Source: Salinibius halmophilus (GTDB lineage Bacteria > Pseudomonadota > Gammaproteobacteria > Pseudomonadales > Natronospirillaceae). Taken from it: a stretch of 64,000 nucleotides of DNA. The notes beneath the pieces are model-generated. The model searched no databases. It saw only the letters and a program-made list of their open reading frames with translations, and was not told where the DNA came from. The stretch covers positions 11,164 through 75,163 of the forward strand of contig NZ_QPEP01000007.1 of the NCBI RefSeq assembly GCF_003577475.1. The letters run 5' to 3'. Shown in pieces: positions 1 to 8,032 of the stretch (positions are counted from its first letter, which is position 1; each line of letters starts with the position of its first letter). Both the position numbers and the translations under genes were made by a program.

Positions 1-53
1 AAACAGCAACCATCCTAGTAAAGGGTGGGTGTCCATGTTCAAGGTGTTTATTT

Positions 54-81
54 GGGCACAGGCTGGGTGTTGTGCCCATTT
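54..81 (+). terminator. Weak terminator-like hairpin at the left edge
   Basis: Arms GGGCACA (54-60) and TGTGCCC (71-77) can pair, followed by ATTTT. It could end a gene lying left of the window on the plus strand. The T-run is short and no gene end is visible, so this is tentative. Confidence 0.3.
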
Positions 82-217
82 TAAGTAATTATTTGGTTAT
101 CTGATGGTATTTTTTAGTTTGCTCTACAGAGAGCTGAGCGGTAGTTACTGAGTTCAGAAAGGTATATATCAGAATAGCGAAGAGCGCGTAGTTACTGGCT
201 TTGAGCCTTGCAACTAG

Positions 218-242
218 ATTCCCGCTAAGCGCGCGCGGGAAT
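218..242. repeat. REP-like palindrome (ATTCCCGC…GCGGGAAT)
   Basis: Inverted repeat with arms ATTCCCGC (218-225) and GCGGGAAT (235-242), followed by GACAGG. It resembles the short extragenic palindromes of the form GATTCCCG…CGGGAATGAC found in many proteobacteria. A second element of similar layout lies at 1296-1324. Bases 1-217 hold no gene that I can support. Confidence 0.45.
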
Positions 243-250
243 GACAGGCG

Positions 251-280
251 AAAAAAAACCAGCTATTTCTAGCTGGTTTC
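251..280 (-). terminator. Intrinsic terminator of tRNA-fMet
   Basis: Read on the minus strand, AAACCAGCTA and TAGCTGGTTT form a perfect 10-bp stem around a short loop and run into eight T residues (the A-run at 251-258 on the plus strand). It starts 8 nt past the tRNA 3' end, so it terminates the single-gene tRNA transcript. Confidence 0.9.
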
Positions 281-287
281 TTAAAAC

Positions 288-364
<77 letters not shown>

Positions 365-371
365 ACAACGT

Positions 372-406
372 GGGGCGCATTATAGACGTGTGCGCAGTAG
401 TGTCAA
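372..406 (-). promoter_or_regulatory. Sigma70 promoter of tRNA-fMet with GC-rich discriminator
   Basis: On the minus strand a perfect -35 TTGACA (401-406) is separated by 16 bp from a perfect -10 TATAAT (379-384). The discriminator GCGCCCC follows, typical of stable-RNA promoters under stringent control by ppGpp and DksA. Transcription should start a few bases before the mature tRNA end at 364. Confidence 0.9.
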
Positions 407-454
407 GGGCTGTTTCAATTAAATGAAGGTTTTTTTAGCATTCGATGAAAACTG

Positions 455-1126
455 CTATTGGTTTAGTGGCGCTTCAACCGCTTGAGTTAGGCAAGGTTTC
501 ACCAGCGCGGTGTCAGCAGGCAGGTCGTTAGGTTCGGTGACACAAAGGTTTAGGTCGCGCACCATGCCGTCATGCAAGTCGTATATCCAGCCATGAATGT
601 GCAATTCTTGGCCTCTTTTCCAAGCATCCTTGACGATGCTGGTCGCGCAAAGATTACGAATTTGCTCATACACGTTTAGTTCACACAGTCTGTTATGGCG
701 AGCTTCAGAGTCGGGTATGGTTGCTAGTTCTTGGCCGTGGGTGCGGTCAACATCTTGGATGTGGCGCAGCCAGTTATCAATCAGGCCATGGTCGTGGCCG
801 TCTAGTGCGGCATGTATGCCACCACAGCCATAGTGACCAACGACCATGATGTGTTTTACTTTTAGTACGTCAATGGCGTACTGCACCACCGAAAGGCAAT
901 TGAGATCGGTATGAATCACCATGTTGGCAATGTTGCGGTGAACAAAGACTTCGCCGGGTAGTAAGTTCACAATTTGGTTGGCGGGTACGCGGCTGTCCGA
1001 GCAGCCAATCCACAAAAACTCTGGTGATTGTTGTTTGGATAAGGTGTCAAAAAAGAGTGGGTCGTCTTCGTTGATCTTCTTGGCCCAAGCCTTGTTAGCT
1101 TGTAAAAGGTGATTTAGCGTTTTCAT
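455..1126 (-). CDS. can: Beta-class carbonic anhydrase
   Basis: Cytoplasmic zinc enzyme that interconverts CO2 and bicarbonate, supplying bicarbonate for carboxylations. The protein (223 aa from the chosen start) aligns end to end with E. coli Can. The zinc ligands are Cys42 and His98/Cys101 (HYGCGG), with the Asp44-Arg46 dyad in CSDSR. A GTG two codons upstream (1132) could also open the frame, but the ATG at 1126 matches the E. coli start (MKTLNHLL against MKDIDTLI). The gene is monocistronic, between the fMet tRNA and nrdJb. Confidence 0.95.
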   Translation of the reverse strand: MKTLNHLLQANKAWAKKINEDDPLFFDTLSKQQSPEFLWIGCSDSRVPANQIVNLLPGEVFVHRNIANMVIHTDLNCLSVVQYAIDVLKVKHIMVVGHYGCGGIHAALDGHDHGLIDNWLRHIQDVDRTHGQELATIPDSEARHNRLCELNVYEQIRNLCATSIVKDAWKRGQELHIHGWIYDLHDGMVRDLNLCVTEPNDLPADTALVKPCLTQAVEAPLNQ

Positions 1127-1230
1127 CGGCACTCACAGTGTGAAGATTCTATGCCAAGAACATTACCAAAAATTTAGGTTAAGGCAATGGGGCGGGTCAA
1201 TGAAAACTGGGGTAGAGCGAGTGGATGTCC

Positions 1231-1266
1231 GATTGGAACGGAATGGATTGGAATGCGATTGGAATG
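1231..1266. repeat. Short tandem repeat, unit GATTGGAAYG
   Basis: Three copies of GATTGGAA(C/T)G at 1231-1240, 1246-1255 and 1257-1266 lie in the 311-bp gap between can and nrdJb. The spacing is irregular (5 bp, then 1 bp). No function is evident. They could be direct binding sites or a slippage product. Confidence 0.5.
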
Positions 1267-1295
1267 ATAGTGCGTGGTGTGTAGTACGTATGTTA

Positions 1296-1324
1296 GATGC
1301 CCGATAAAAGCATCGGGCATGACG
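1296..1324. repeat. REP-like palindrome (ATGCCCGAT…ATCGGGCAT)
   Basis: Perfect 9-bp arms at 1297-1305 and 1312-1320 around AAAAGC, followed by GACG. The layout GAT-x-CCCG…CGGG-x-AT-GAC matches the element at 218-242, so the two look like members of one dispersed family. Confidence 0.45.
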
Positions 1325-1385
1325 GGTTTTGCCTACGGGGCTAGAATCCATGCGTAAGCACCCAGCCCGCACATTTCTGTGCGGT

Positions 1386-1425
1386 AGTAAAAACCATTAA
1401 ACGAGCTTTGTGCGTTTAATGGTTT
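1386..1425 (-). terminator. Terminator of the nrdJab operon
   Basis: A perfect 13-bp inverted repeat (1391-1403 and 1413-1425, arm AAACCATTAAACG) begins 13 nt after the nrdJb stop. On the minus strand it runs into TTTTTAC. The stem is AT-rich but long; the T-tract is modest. Confidence 0.7.
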
Positions 1426-1437
1426 CGGCACCGGTTT

Positions 1438-2127
1438 TTACCCACATTTAGAGTCGCCGCAGTTTAAGCAGGTGCGGCAGCCGTCCATAATGATGACAGA
1501 CTTGTTGGAGCACTTGTTACACAAGGTCGCATCGGGTGGGAAGTTGCTACTGGTCTCTTCACCCGTTTGTGACTTTTTTCCTTCGTACTCCTTGCGCTTA
1601 TCTTCGATGAGCTGGCGCTGCTCGGCAGTAAGCGAGTCATCTTCGATGATGCCAATCATTTTTAGGTGCTGCTCAATGGCTTCACCAATTTCAGCCACCA
1701 AAGAAGGCATAAACTTGCCGCCTTTTTTGAAGTAACCACCTTGTGGGTCGAATACTGCTTTAAGCTCTTCGGCCAAGAAGGTAACGTCACCACCCTTGCG
1801 GAACACTGCCGAGATCACGCGTGTGAGCGCAACAACCCATTGAAAGTGTTCAAGGTTTTTTGAATTAATAAATACTTCGAATGGCTGGCGCGACTCGTGT
1901 TCGGTGCCTTCATTCAAAATAATGTCGTTAATCGTTACATATAATGCATGCTCAGATAACGGCGTTTTGATTTTATAAGTTGAGCCCACCAGTACTTCTG
2001 GGCGCTCAACGTCTTCGTGCATTTTTTGCGGTTCGTTGCTGGTGTCTTCTACCGCTGCTACGGGTGCGTCACCAGGCTTTTTCACCGCAAAGCCCACAAT
2101 TTTGCTATCAATTTTCTTTACAGACAT
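1438..2127 (-). CDS. nrdJb: Class II ribonucleotide reductase, NrdJb subunit (TSCPD domain)
   Basis: Second chain of the split adenosylcobalamin-dependent ribonucleotide reductase known from Pseudomonas. In one-chain class II enzymes this is the C-terminal part. The 229-aa protein has a central TSCPD-type domain (about residues 45-165) and a Cys-rich tail (CNKC, then CRTCLNCGDSKCG). That tail should bind zinc and carry the redox-active pair that re-reduces the active site. It starts 9 nt after nrdJa stops, with a TAAGGG Shine-Dalgarno, so the two are made together. Confidence 0.9.
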   Translation of the reverse strand: MSVKKIDSKIVGFAVKKPGDAPVAAVEDTSNEPQKMHEDVERPEVLVGSTYKIKTPLSEHALYVTINDIILNEGTEHESRQPFEVFINSKNLEHFQWVVALTRVISAVFRKGGDVTFLAEELKAVFDPQGGYFKKGGKFMPSLVAEIGEAIEQHLKMIGIIEDDSLTAEQRQLIEDKRKEYEGKKSQTGEETSSNFPPDATLCNKCSNKSVIIMDGCRTCLNCGDSKCG

Positions 2128-2136
2128 GGTTAACCC

Positions 2137-4278
2137 TTAAAACTTACCGTAGTAGCCTTCTTTGAGCGCATCATACAGGTTTGCAGCAGTATGTTCTTCG
2201 CCATCGTACTCAATTTTTTCATTACCTTTTAAGTCGATGGTTGAGCCATCTTCTAGGGTGAACTGGTACGTTGTGTTTTCTAGGTCTTCCTCTTTTACCA
2301 AAACGCCTTGGAAGGCTTCTGGGTTAAAGCGGAAGGTTGTGCAACCTTTAAGCCCTTGTTGCCATGCATAGGTGTAGATGTCTTTAAACTCTTCGTATGG
2401 GAACTCGGTTGGTACGTTCGCTGTTTTTGAGATCGAAGAGTCAATCCACTTTTGCGCGGCACCTTGAATATCAACGTGCTGCTCAGGTGTTACCGAATCC
2501 GAGGTGATAAAATAGTCAGGCAGCTGTGCTTCTGGTTCATCACTGTACGGCATCGCTTTTGCATTAACGAGCTCGCGGTAGGCCAGTAGTTCAAAAGAAA
2601 ATACGTCTACTTTCTCTTTTGACTTCTTGCCTTGGCGAATAACGTTGCGCGAGTAGTGGTGGGCAAAGCTTGGTTCAATACCATTCGAGGCATTGTTAGC
2701 GATCGACAAGGAGATCGTGCCAGTTGGCGCAATTGAGCTGTGGTGAGTAAAGCGAGCCCCTACTTTTGCCAACTCATCTACTAGCTCAGGTGCTTCTTCG
2801 GCTACTTTTTGCATATAGCGCGAGTACTTCGCATGCAGAATGCGCCCTGGCACTTTGTCACCCACTTTATAGCCATCGGCAACCATTTCTGGGCGTTGGC
2901 GAAGCATTTTCGGCGTTAGTTCGTACTCACGCTCCAATGCTGGTGCCACACCTTTTTCTTTGGCTAGGTTTAGTGCCTCTTTCCAGCCGGTAATGGCTAG
3001 CTGCTTGGTTACTTCTTCAGTAAAGGCAACAGATTTAGCATCTCCATATTTCATGCCTAACATGGTAATGGTTGAGCCCAGTCCTAGGTAACCCATGCCA
3101 TGGCGGCGTTTTTCTTCAATTTCACGTTGCTGCTCAGCCAGTGGCAGGCCGTTGATTTCAACAACGTTATCTAACATGCGGGTGAAGATAGCGACAACTT
3201 CGTTGAACTTTTCCCAATTGAACTTGGCGTTCTCGTTAAATGGGTTTTCCACAAATTTGGTTAGGTTCACTGAACCCAACAGGCAGCTGCCGTAAGGCGG
3301 CAATGGTTGTTCACCACATGGGTTGGTCGCGCGGATGTTTTCACAGAACCAGTTGTTGTTGAACTCGTTGACGCGGTCAATAAGGATAAAGCCTGGCTCA
3401 GCAAAGTCGTAGGTGGACGTCATGATCACGTTCCACAGCTGGCGCGCTTTAATCACTTTGTAGATCTTAAAGGCGATTCGGCCTTGATCGTCACTTACAT
3501 AACCTTCTTTAACGTGCCAATCACGCCATACAATCTGTGTAGGGTCGGCTAGGTTAAGGCCATCGCGGTCAATTTCTTTTTTCGATACCGGGAAGGCCAG
3601 TTGCCAGTCGGCATCGGCTTGCACGGCTTCCATAAATTCGTCAGTGATCAATAGCGACAGGTTGAACTGGCGCAGCCGGCCGTCTTCGCGCTTGGCACGA
3701 ATAAACTCAACAACATCTGGATGTCCAATATCGAAAGTTGCCATCTGCGCACCGCGGCGACCACCAGCGCTTGATACGGTGAAGCACATGCGATCGTAGA
3801 TGTCCATGAACGATAATGGGCCAGAGGTATAGGCGCCTGCACCGTTAACAAATGCATCACGTGGGCGCAGGGTAGAAAACTCGTAACCAATACCACAACC
3901 AGCTTTCAGTGTTAGTCCTGCCTCGTGTACTTTGTTGAGAATGCCATCCATTGAATCATCAATGGTGCCCGAGACGGTGCAGTTAATTGTAGAAGTCGCT
4001 GGCTTATAAGCTTGAGCACCAGCATTTGATAAAATGCGACCGGCTGGGATAGCGCCGTTTTCTAATGCCCAAGTAAATTTTTGGTGCCAGTGCTTTTGCT
4101 TGTCCTTAGCTTCAACTTGCGCAAGCGCTTCGGCGACTCGACTAAAGGTCGATTTGATATCACTGTCTATCTGCTTGTCGCCGTCTTTTAGTCGGTATTT
4201 GCTGTCCCAAATATCCAAAGAGGCTGGCTGATAGGTGATCTCGGTCACCGATGCTGGGCGCTTAGTAGATTCCGTCAT
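2137..4278 (-). CDS. nrdJa: Class II (B12-dependent) ribonucleotide reductase catalytic subunit NrdJa
   Basis: Reduces ribonucleotides to deoxyribonucleotides with a thiyl radical generated from adenosylcobalamin, so it works with or without oxygen. The 713-aa protein holds the class signature NPCGEQ: radical Cys321 with Asn319 and Glu323. The redox pair is Cys100 (INCTVSG) and Cys332 (GSCLLGS), the same 11-residue spacing from the radical Cys as in known class II enzymes. The C-terminal part continues in NrdJb. Two NrdR boxes lie upstream. The cobalamin adenosyltransferase that makes its cofactor is at 46393-46986. Confidence 0.96.
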   Translation of the reverse strand: MTESTKRPASVTEITYQPASLDIWDSKYRLKDGDKQIDSDIKSTFSRVAEALAQVEAKDKQKHWHQKFTWALENGAIPAGRILSNAGAQAYKPATSTINCTVSGTIDDSMDGILNKVHEAGLTLKAGCGIGYEFSTLRPRDAFVNGAGAYTSGPLSFMDIYDRMCFTVSSAGGRRGAQMATFDIGHPDVVEFIRAKREDGRLRQFNLSLLITDEFMEAVQADADWQLAFPVSKKEIDRDGLNLADPTQIVWRDWHVKEGYVSDDQGRIAFKIYKVIKARQLWNVIMTSTYDFAEPGFILIDRVNEFNNNWFCENIRATNPCGEQPLPPYGSCLLGSVNLTKFVENPFNENAKFNWEKFNEVVAIFTRMLDNVVEINGLPLAEQQREIEEKRRHGMGYLGLGSTITMLGMKYGDAKSVAFTEEVTKQLAITGWKEALNLAKEKGVAPALEREYELTPKMLRQRPEMVADGYKVGDKVPGRILHAKYSRYMQKVAEEAPELVDELAKVGARFTHHSSIAPTGTISLSIANNASNGIEPSFAHHYSRNVIRQGKKSKEKVDVFSFELLAYRELVNAKAMPYSDEPEAQLPDYFITSDSVTPEQHVDIQGAAQKWIDSSISKTANVPTEFPYEEFKDIYTYAWQQGLKGCTTFRFNPEAFQGVLVKEEDLENTTYQFTLEDGSTIDLKGNEKIEYDGEEHTAANLYDALKEGYYGKF

Positions 4279-4346
4279 GCTGACTTCCCGTACTAGTTAA
4301 AATGATTGCATTGATATTTTTTTTGTAGTAGCTGATTAAAACTTGG

Positions 4347-4394
4347 CCACTACATATAGTGTTTGGAGGAATGATAGAGCACAACCTGTAGTGT
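4347..4394 (-). promoter_or_regulatory. Two NrdR boxes overlapping the nrdJ promoter
   Basis: Two 16-bp palindromes match the NrdR consensus ACACWATATATWGTGT: the proximal box at 4347-4362 (ACACTATATGTAGTGG on the minus strand) and the distal one at 4379-4394 (ACACTACAGGTTGTGC). They lie 32 bp apart centre to centre, three helical turns, the arrangement NrdR needs. A candidate -35 TTGTGC lies inside the distal box and a -10 CACTAT, 17 bp on, inside the proximal box. Bound NrdR-dATP should therefore block RNA polymerase. Confidence 0.85.
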
Positions 4395-4558
4395 TTCCAG
4401 ATTAAAAAACTAACTTTTTTTGTTGACATTAGTGAGTGCCCATAACGATGCGGCTTTTCGCCAACCTGACAATTTAGTGAACCAATTCGCGCTTAGAACG
4501 CGACAATTTAATAATTCGCGATTACACTTGCTTCGCACAACTTAGCTTGGAGGCTTTC

Positions 4559-5236
4559 ATGCGAATTAAATCATTTATTGCGGCGGCAACAATCGCTGCG
4601 TTCAGCACTGCAACCATGGTTGGTTGTACAACTAACCCTTACACTGGCGAGCGTCAGGCATCAAAGGGTGCAACACTTGGTATTATTGGTGGTGCCGTTG
4701 GCGCTGTGATTGGTGCGGCCGTAGCTAAAACACCAGAAGAGCGTAAAAAAGCAGCGTTAATTGGTGCGGGCATTGGTGGTGTTGCTGGTGGCTCAGTTGG
4801 TATTTATATGGATCAACAAGAAGCAGAGCTTCGCCAACAGCTTGAAGGTACTGGTGTAAGTGTTAGTCGTGAGGGTGACCAGATCGTACTGAATATGCCA
4901 GGCAATGTAACCTTCGCTACTGATTCGTCAGACGTGGCACCATCATTCTTTGATGTATTAGATTCTGTTGTCATCGTGTTAGATAAGTACGATAGCACGC
5001 TGGTGAATGTTGATGGTCATACCGATTCAACTGGTTCAGAAGAGTACAATCAAAAGCTATCTGAGCGTCGGGCGGCATCTGTTGCCGAGTACCTGCTCAA
5101 TAGTGGTATTGCGGTAGAGCGTTTGGCTGCCCAAGGTTATGGCGAGTCGCGTCCAATCGCTAGCAATGCAACCCCAGAGGGTCGTTCGCAGAACCGTCGT
5201 GTGGAAATTTCGCTTGATCCAATCGAAAAGCAATAG
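4559..5236 (+). CDS. OmpA-family outer-membrane lipoprotein (YiaD-like)
   Basis: Predicted lipoprotein that anchors the outer membrane to peptidoglycan. From the ATG at 4559 (GGAGG 5 nt upstream) it has 225 aa with a signal peptide and lipobox MVGC, so Cys23 would be lipidated. A Gly/Ala-rich hydrophobic stretch (about residues 38-85) resembles glycine-zipper segments. Residues about 108-225 form an OmpA-like domain with the peptidoglycan-binding motif VDGHTDSTGSEEYNQKLSERR. The residue after Cys is Thr, not Asp, consistent with outer-membrane sorting. A TTG at 4547 also opens the frame but has no Shine-Dalgarno. Confidence 0.88.
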   Translation: MRIKSFIAAATIAAFSTATMVGCTTNPYTGERQASKGATLGIIGGAVGAVIGAAVAKTPEERKKAALIGAGIGGVAGGSVGIYMDQQEAELRQQLEGTGVSVSREGDQIVLNMPGNVTFATDSSDVAPSFFDVLDSVVIVLDKYDSTLVNVDGHTDSTGSEEYNQKLSERRAASVAEYLLNSGIAVERLAAQGYGESRPIASNATPEGRSQNRRVEISLDPIEKQ

Positions 5237-5250
5237 TTCTCAATGTGTGA

Positions 5251-5284
5251 AAAAGGCCAGCTCAATGAGCTGGCCTTTTTTTTG
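5251..5284 (+). terminator. Intrinsic terminator after the OmpA-like gene
   Basis: A 9-bp stem GGCCAGCTC (5255-5263) and GAGCTGGCC (5267-5275) with loop AAT, followed by eight T residues. A short A-run precedes it, so weak bidirectional function is possible. From here to the dapD stop at 5482 there is no gene, only inverted repeats. Confidence 0.95.
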
Positions 5285-5453
5285 CATCGCCCCCTGGCTA
5301 TTGCGGTGAAGCTAGATCCGCAAACCGCACCGCAACTGACAATGCCACGCTAGCATGGCAATGGTGCAAGAAATGTTAAAGTGCCAAAAAACCAGTGAAA
5401 CAAACTTACGGGTCTAAATGGTATTTTGACACAAATGGTGGCGATAAATTGGC

Positions 5454-5474
5454 GCTTGCTCGGGTGGAGCAAGC
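5454..5474 (-). terminator. Hairpin at the end of the dapD transcript
   Basis: Perfect 8-bp arms GCTTGCTC and GAGCAAGC around 5 nt, just past the dapD stop on the minus strand. No T-tract follows, so it may be an RNA-stabilising or Rho-assisted end, not a classical terminator. Confidence 0.4.
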
Positions 5475-5481
5475 CTGCTAG

Positions 5482-6492
5482 TTAGTTATTAGCGTGCAAC
5501 TCAGAGTTTAGTTCAACAGCTGATTTGTTGGTCAGTGCTTGCACTTGGCCTGTTTGTGAGTTGCGACGGAAAACGATATCGTTCTTGCTTGCTAATTCGC
5601 GCGCTTTCACTACTTCCGTTACTTCGCCTTTGTCATCTAATACGGCAACCTTGGTGCCTGCGGTAATGTACAAACCAGACTCCACGGTGCAGCGATCGCC
5701 CAATGGAATGCCAACACCAGCATTGGCGCCCAATAGGCAGTTTTCGCCTACCGAGATAATGATGTTGCCACCACCTGAAAGTGTGCCCATTGTCGAGCAG
5801 CCACCACCTAGGTCTGAACCATTGCCAATGGTTACCCCTGCAGAGATGCGGCCTTCAATCATAGACACACCCTCGGTGCCAGCGTTGAAGTTGATAAAGC
5901 CTTCATGCATCACTGTGGTGCCTTCCCCTACATATGCCCCTAAGCGTACGCGCGCGGTATCAGCAATGCGCACACCTGTTGGTACAACATAGTCGGTCAT
6001 TTTCGGGAACTTATCGACACTGTCTACAGAGAGGTGGCGACCCGCTAAACGCGCCGCTAGTTGGCGTTTTGGCAGGTCTGGAATGTCGATTGCGCCTTCG
6101 CTTGTCCAAGCAATGTTGTGCAATAAGCCAAACATGCCTTCTAGGCTTAGGCCGTGTGGTTTCACTAGGCGGTGAGAGATTAGTTGCAGTTTTAAGTAAG
6201 CCTCAGCAACGCTCTCAGGCTTACTGTCGGCTTCTAGCACAACCAATACCAGCGGCTGCTCAGAGCCTGCTAGTTTTTGGTTCAGCTCGTAACCTTCAAA
6301 CGCGCTGGTTAGTTTGATTGCGTCAGCGCCAGACAGTTCAATCACTTGGTTGCCTTGCGTGTAACCAGCGTCTTTTAGCTGTGCAACCAACTCTGCTGAT
6401 GGGTTTAGAATTGGTTGTGGAAACCAAGCTTCAATGATTTTGCCTTCACTGTTGCGAGTGGCTGTGCCAAGTGCTGCACTAAAAAATGTCAT
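5482..6492 (-). CDS. dapD: 2,3,4,5-tetrahydropyridine-2,6-dicarboxylate N-succinyltransferase
   Basis: Transfers succinyl from succinyl-CoA to tetrahydrodipicolinate in the succinylase branch of diaminopimelate and lysine biosynthesis. At 336 aa it is the longer DapD form found in Pseudomonas, with an N-terminal domain of about 170 residues before the left-handed beta-helix. The helix holds the Gly-rich active-site region GNGSDLGGGCSTMGTLSGGG (about residues 223-242). GGAG lies 8 nt before the ATG. The gene is last in a minus-strand group glnD-dapC-yffB-dapD, so the next enzyme of the pathway (DapC) is made from the same message. Confidence 0.95.
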   Translation of the reverse strand: MTFFSAALGTATRNSEGKIIEAWFPQPILNPSAELVAQLKDAGYTQGNQVIELSGADAIKLTSAFEGYELNQKLAGSEQPLVLVVLEADSKPESVAEAYLKLQLISHRLVKPHGLSLEGMFGLLHNIAWTSEGAIDIPDLPKRQLAARLAGRHLSVDSVDKFPKMTDYVVPTGVRIADTARVRLGAYVGEGTTVMHEGFINFNAGTEGVSMIEGRISAGVTIGNGSDLGGGCSTMGTLSGGGNIIISVGENCLLGANAGVGIPLGDRCTVESGLYITAGTKVAVLDDKGEVTEVVKARELASKNDIVFRRNSQTGQVQALTNKSAVELNSELHANN

Positions 6493-6503
6493 GTTTATCT
6501 CCG

Positions 6504-6851
6504 TTACTTTTCCATCAGCAAGGCTTCGTACTGCTTGTCGCTGAAGCCTAGGGTAATTGTGTCTTCTGCTAGCAAAACAGGGCGTTTAATTAGGGTCACA
6601 TGTTCGCTAATGAGCTGCAGAATTTTGTCGTTTGTTAGCGCTTCTTTATCTGCTTCATCGAGCTGGCGCCAAGTTGTGCTGCGCTTGTTGACTATTTGCT
6701 CACCGGCTTGGGCAATCCAATCTGTGAGGGTTGCTTCATCCACCGGGTCTTGGCGAAAGTCTACAAAGTCATATTCAATACCATTGTTGTCTAACCACTT
6801 GCGTGCTTTTTTAACGGTATCGCAGTTTTTTATGCCAAAGAGTTCAATCAT
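6504..6851 (-). CDS. ArsC/Spx-family thioredoxin-fold protein (YffB-like)
   Basis: A 115-aa thioredoxin-fold protein of the arsenate reductase/Spx family. The sequence begins MIELFGIKNCDTVKKARKWL, with one cysteine at the active-site position (Cys10), and has the family motif KRPVLL near residue 87. YffB-type proteins are often next to succinylase-pathway genes (dapE in E. coli), but their substrate is not settled. The start at 6851 overlaps the dapC stop as ATGA. A longer frame to 6899 lies wholly inside dapC and is not used. Arsenate reduction should not be assumed. Confidence 0.85.
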   Translation of the reverse strand: MIELFGIKNCDTVKKARKWLDNNGIEYDFVDFRQDPVDEATLTDWIAQAGEQIVNKRSTTWRQLDEADKEALTNDKILQLISEHVTLIKRPVLLAEDTITLGFSDKQYEALLMEK

Positions 6852-8032
6852 AGCTTTTCTTTGATTACAGTTTTGATACGTTCGCCTGCTTCTAGGCACT
6901 CATCCACCGTTGCCACCATTGCCATGCGTATGTAGCCTTCGCCTGGGTTAATGCCTTCGACCGTACGGCCAAGATAGCGCCCTGGTAATACGGTTAGGTT
7001 GGCCTCTTGATAAAGTAGCTTGGCGAACTGTTCATCATCAATTGGGGTTTTTGCCCAATAATAAAAACTCGCCGGTGGAATCACTAGGTCGAGTGAGCCT
7101 TCAAGCAAGCTCTTAAATTTCTTGAATTTAACTCGATACAAATCACGATTGCTGGCAACGTGAGTTTCATCCTGCCAAGCGGCAATGCTTGCTAACTGAT
7201 GATGCACTGGCATAGCACAGCCATGATAGGTGCGGTAGCGCAGAAAGTCGCTCATGATGTCGGCATCGCCGGCAATAAAGCCAGAGCGCAGCCCTGGCAA
7301 GTTAGAGCGCTTAGATAGCGAATGAAACACCACGCAGTTTTTATAATCGTGCCGGCCCAAGTCGGCGCATGCTTCAAGCAAGCCAACTGGTGGGTGGGCT
7401 TCATCTAGGTAAATTTCGGAGTAGCATTCATCAGACGCTAAAATAAAATCAAACTTATCAGCTAGGTGGATAAGCTTTTGTAGTTCGGCTTTGCTAAGCG
7501 TGGCACCTGTTGGATTGTTTGGTGTGCAAATGAACAAGATTTGCGTTTGCTGCCAAACCTCATCAGTGACCGCATCAAAGTCTGGCTGTTGGCCATCAAG
7601 GCATGGAATAAAGTGTGGTTCGCCGCCCGCTAAAAATGCTGCCCCTTCATAAATTTGGTAGAAGGGATTGGGGCAAACAACTTTTTTACCTGATTTGTGG
7701 CGGTCAAATGCGGCCTGTACAAATGCGAATATTGCCTCGCGGGTGCCATTTACTGGTAACACTTGGGTTTCGCTATCCACTTGCTTAAGGCTGAATCGCT
7801 TCTCTAGCCAGTTGCTAATGGTTTGACGCAGCTCAGGTGTGCCCTTGGTGCCAGGGTATTTGGCAACCTCTGGCAAGGCGTTGGTCAGCTCCTCTAGCAC
7901 AAACTCGGGTGCTGGATGCTTGGGCTCACCAATCGATAGGGCAATGTGTTCACCAGCGGGGGTTAGGCCTGCTTTAAGTTGGGCTAGCTTCTCAAACGGG
8001 TAGGGCTGCAGTGCAGACAACTCTGAATTCAT
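6848..8032 (-). CDS. dapC: N-succinyl-L,L-diaminopimelate aminotransferase
   Basis: Pyridoxal-phosphate aminotransferase (fold type I, class I/II) acting on the product of DapD in lysine biosynthesis. The 394-aa protein shows CTPNNPTGA (cofactor-binding Asn), SDECYSEIY (Asp that pairs with the pyridine nitrogen) and the Schiff-base lysine in HSLSKRSNLPG. The assignment as DapC, not another aminotransferase, rests on its place between glnD and dapD, as in Pseudomonas and Bordetella. It starts by ATGA overlap with the glnD stop. Confidence 0.9.
   Translation of the reverse strand: MNSELSALQPYPFEKLAQLKAGLTPAGEHIALSIGEPKHPAPEFVLEELTNALPEVAKYPGTKGTPELRQTISNWLEKRFSLKQVDSETQVLPVNGTREAIFAFVQAAFDRHKSGKKVVCPNPFYQIYEGAAFLAGGEPHFIPCLDGQQPDFDAVTDEVWQQTQILFICTPNNPTGATLSKAELQKLIHLADKFDFILASDECYSEIYLDEAHPPVGLLEACADLGRHDYKNCVVFHSLSKRSNLPGLRSGFIAGDADIMSDFLRYRTYHGCAMPVHHQLASIAAWQDETHVASNRDLYRVKFKKFKSLLEGSLDLVIPPASFYYWAKTPIDDEQFAKLLYQEANLTVLPGRYLGRTVEGINPGEGYIRMAMVATVDECLEAGERIKTVIKEKL

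Noticed and set aside
141-198. Direct repeat GTAGTTACTG at 141-150 and 189-198
   Set aside because: A single 10-bp repeat in AT-rich spacer DNA, no target-site or integrase context; chance is likely.
597-833. 78-aa plus-strand frame within can
   Set aside because: Shadow of the carbonic anhydrase gene on the other strand; no family features.
4547-4558. TTG start for the OmpA-like lipoprotein
   Set aside because: The Shine-Dalgarno GGAGG lies inside these codons and serves the ATG at 4559; the shorter protein has a proper signal peptide.
6504-6851. Arsenate reductase ArsC
   Set aside because: It belongs to the same fold family but lies with dap genes, not with ars genes, and resembles YffB proteins of unknown substrate.
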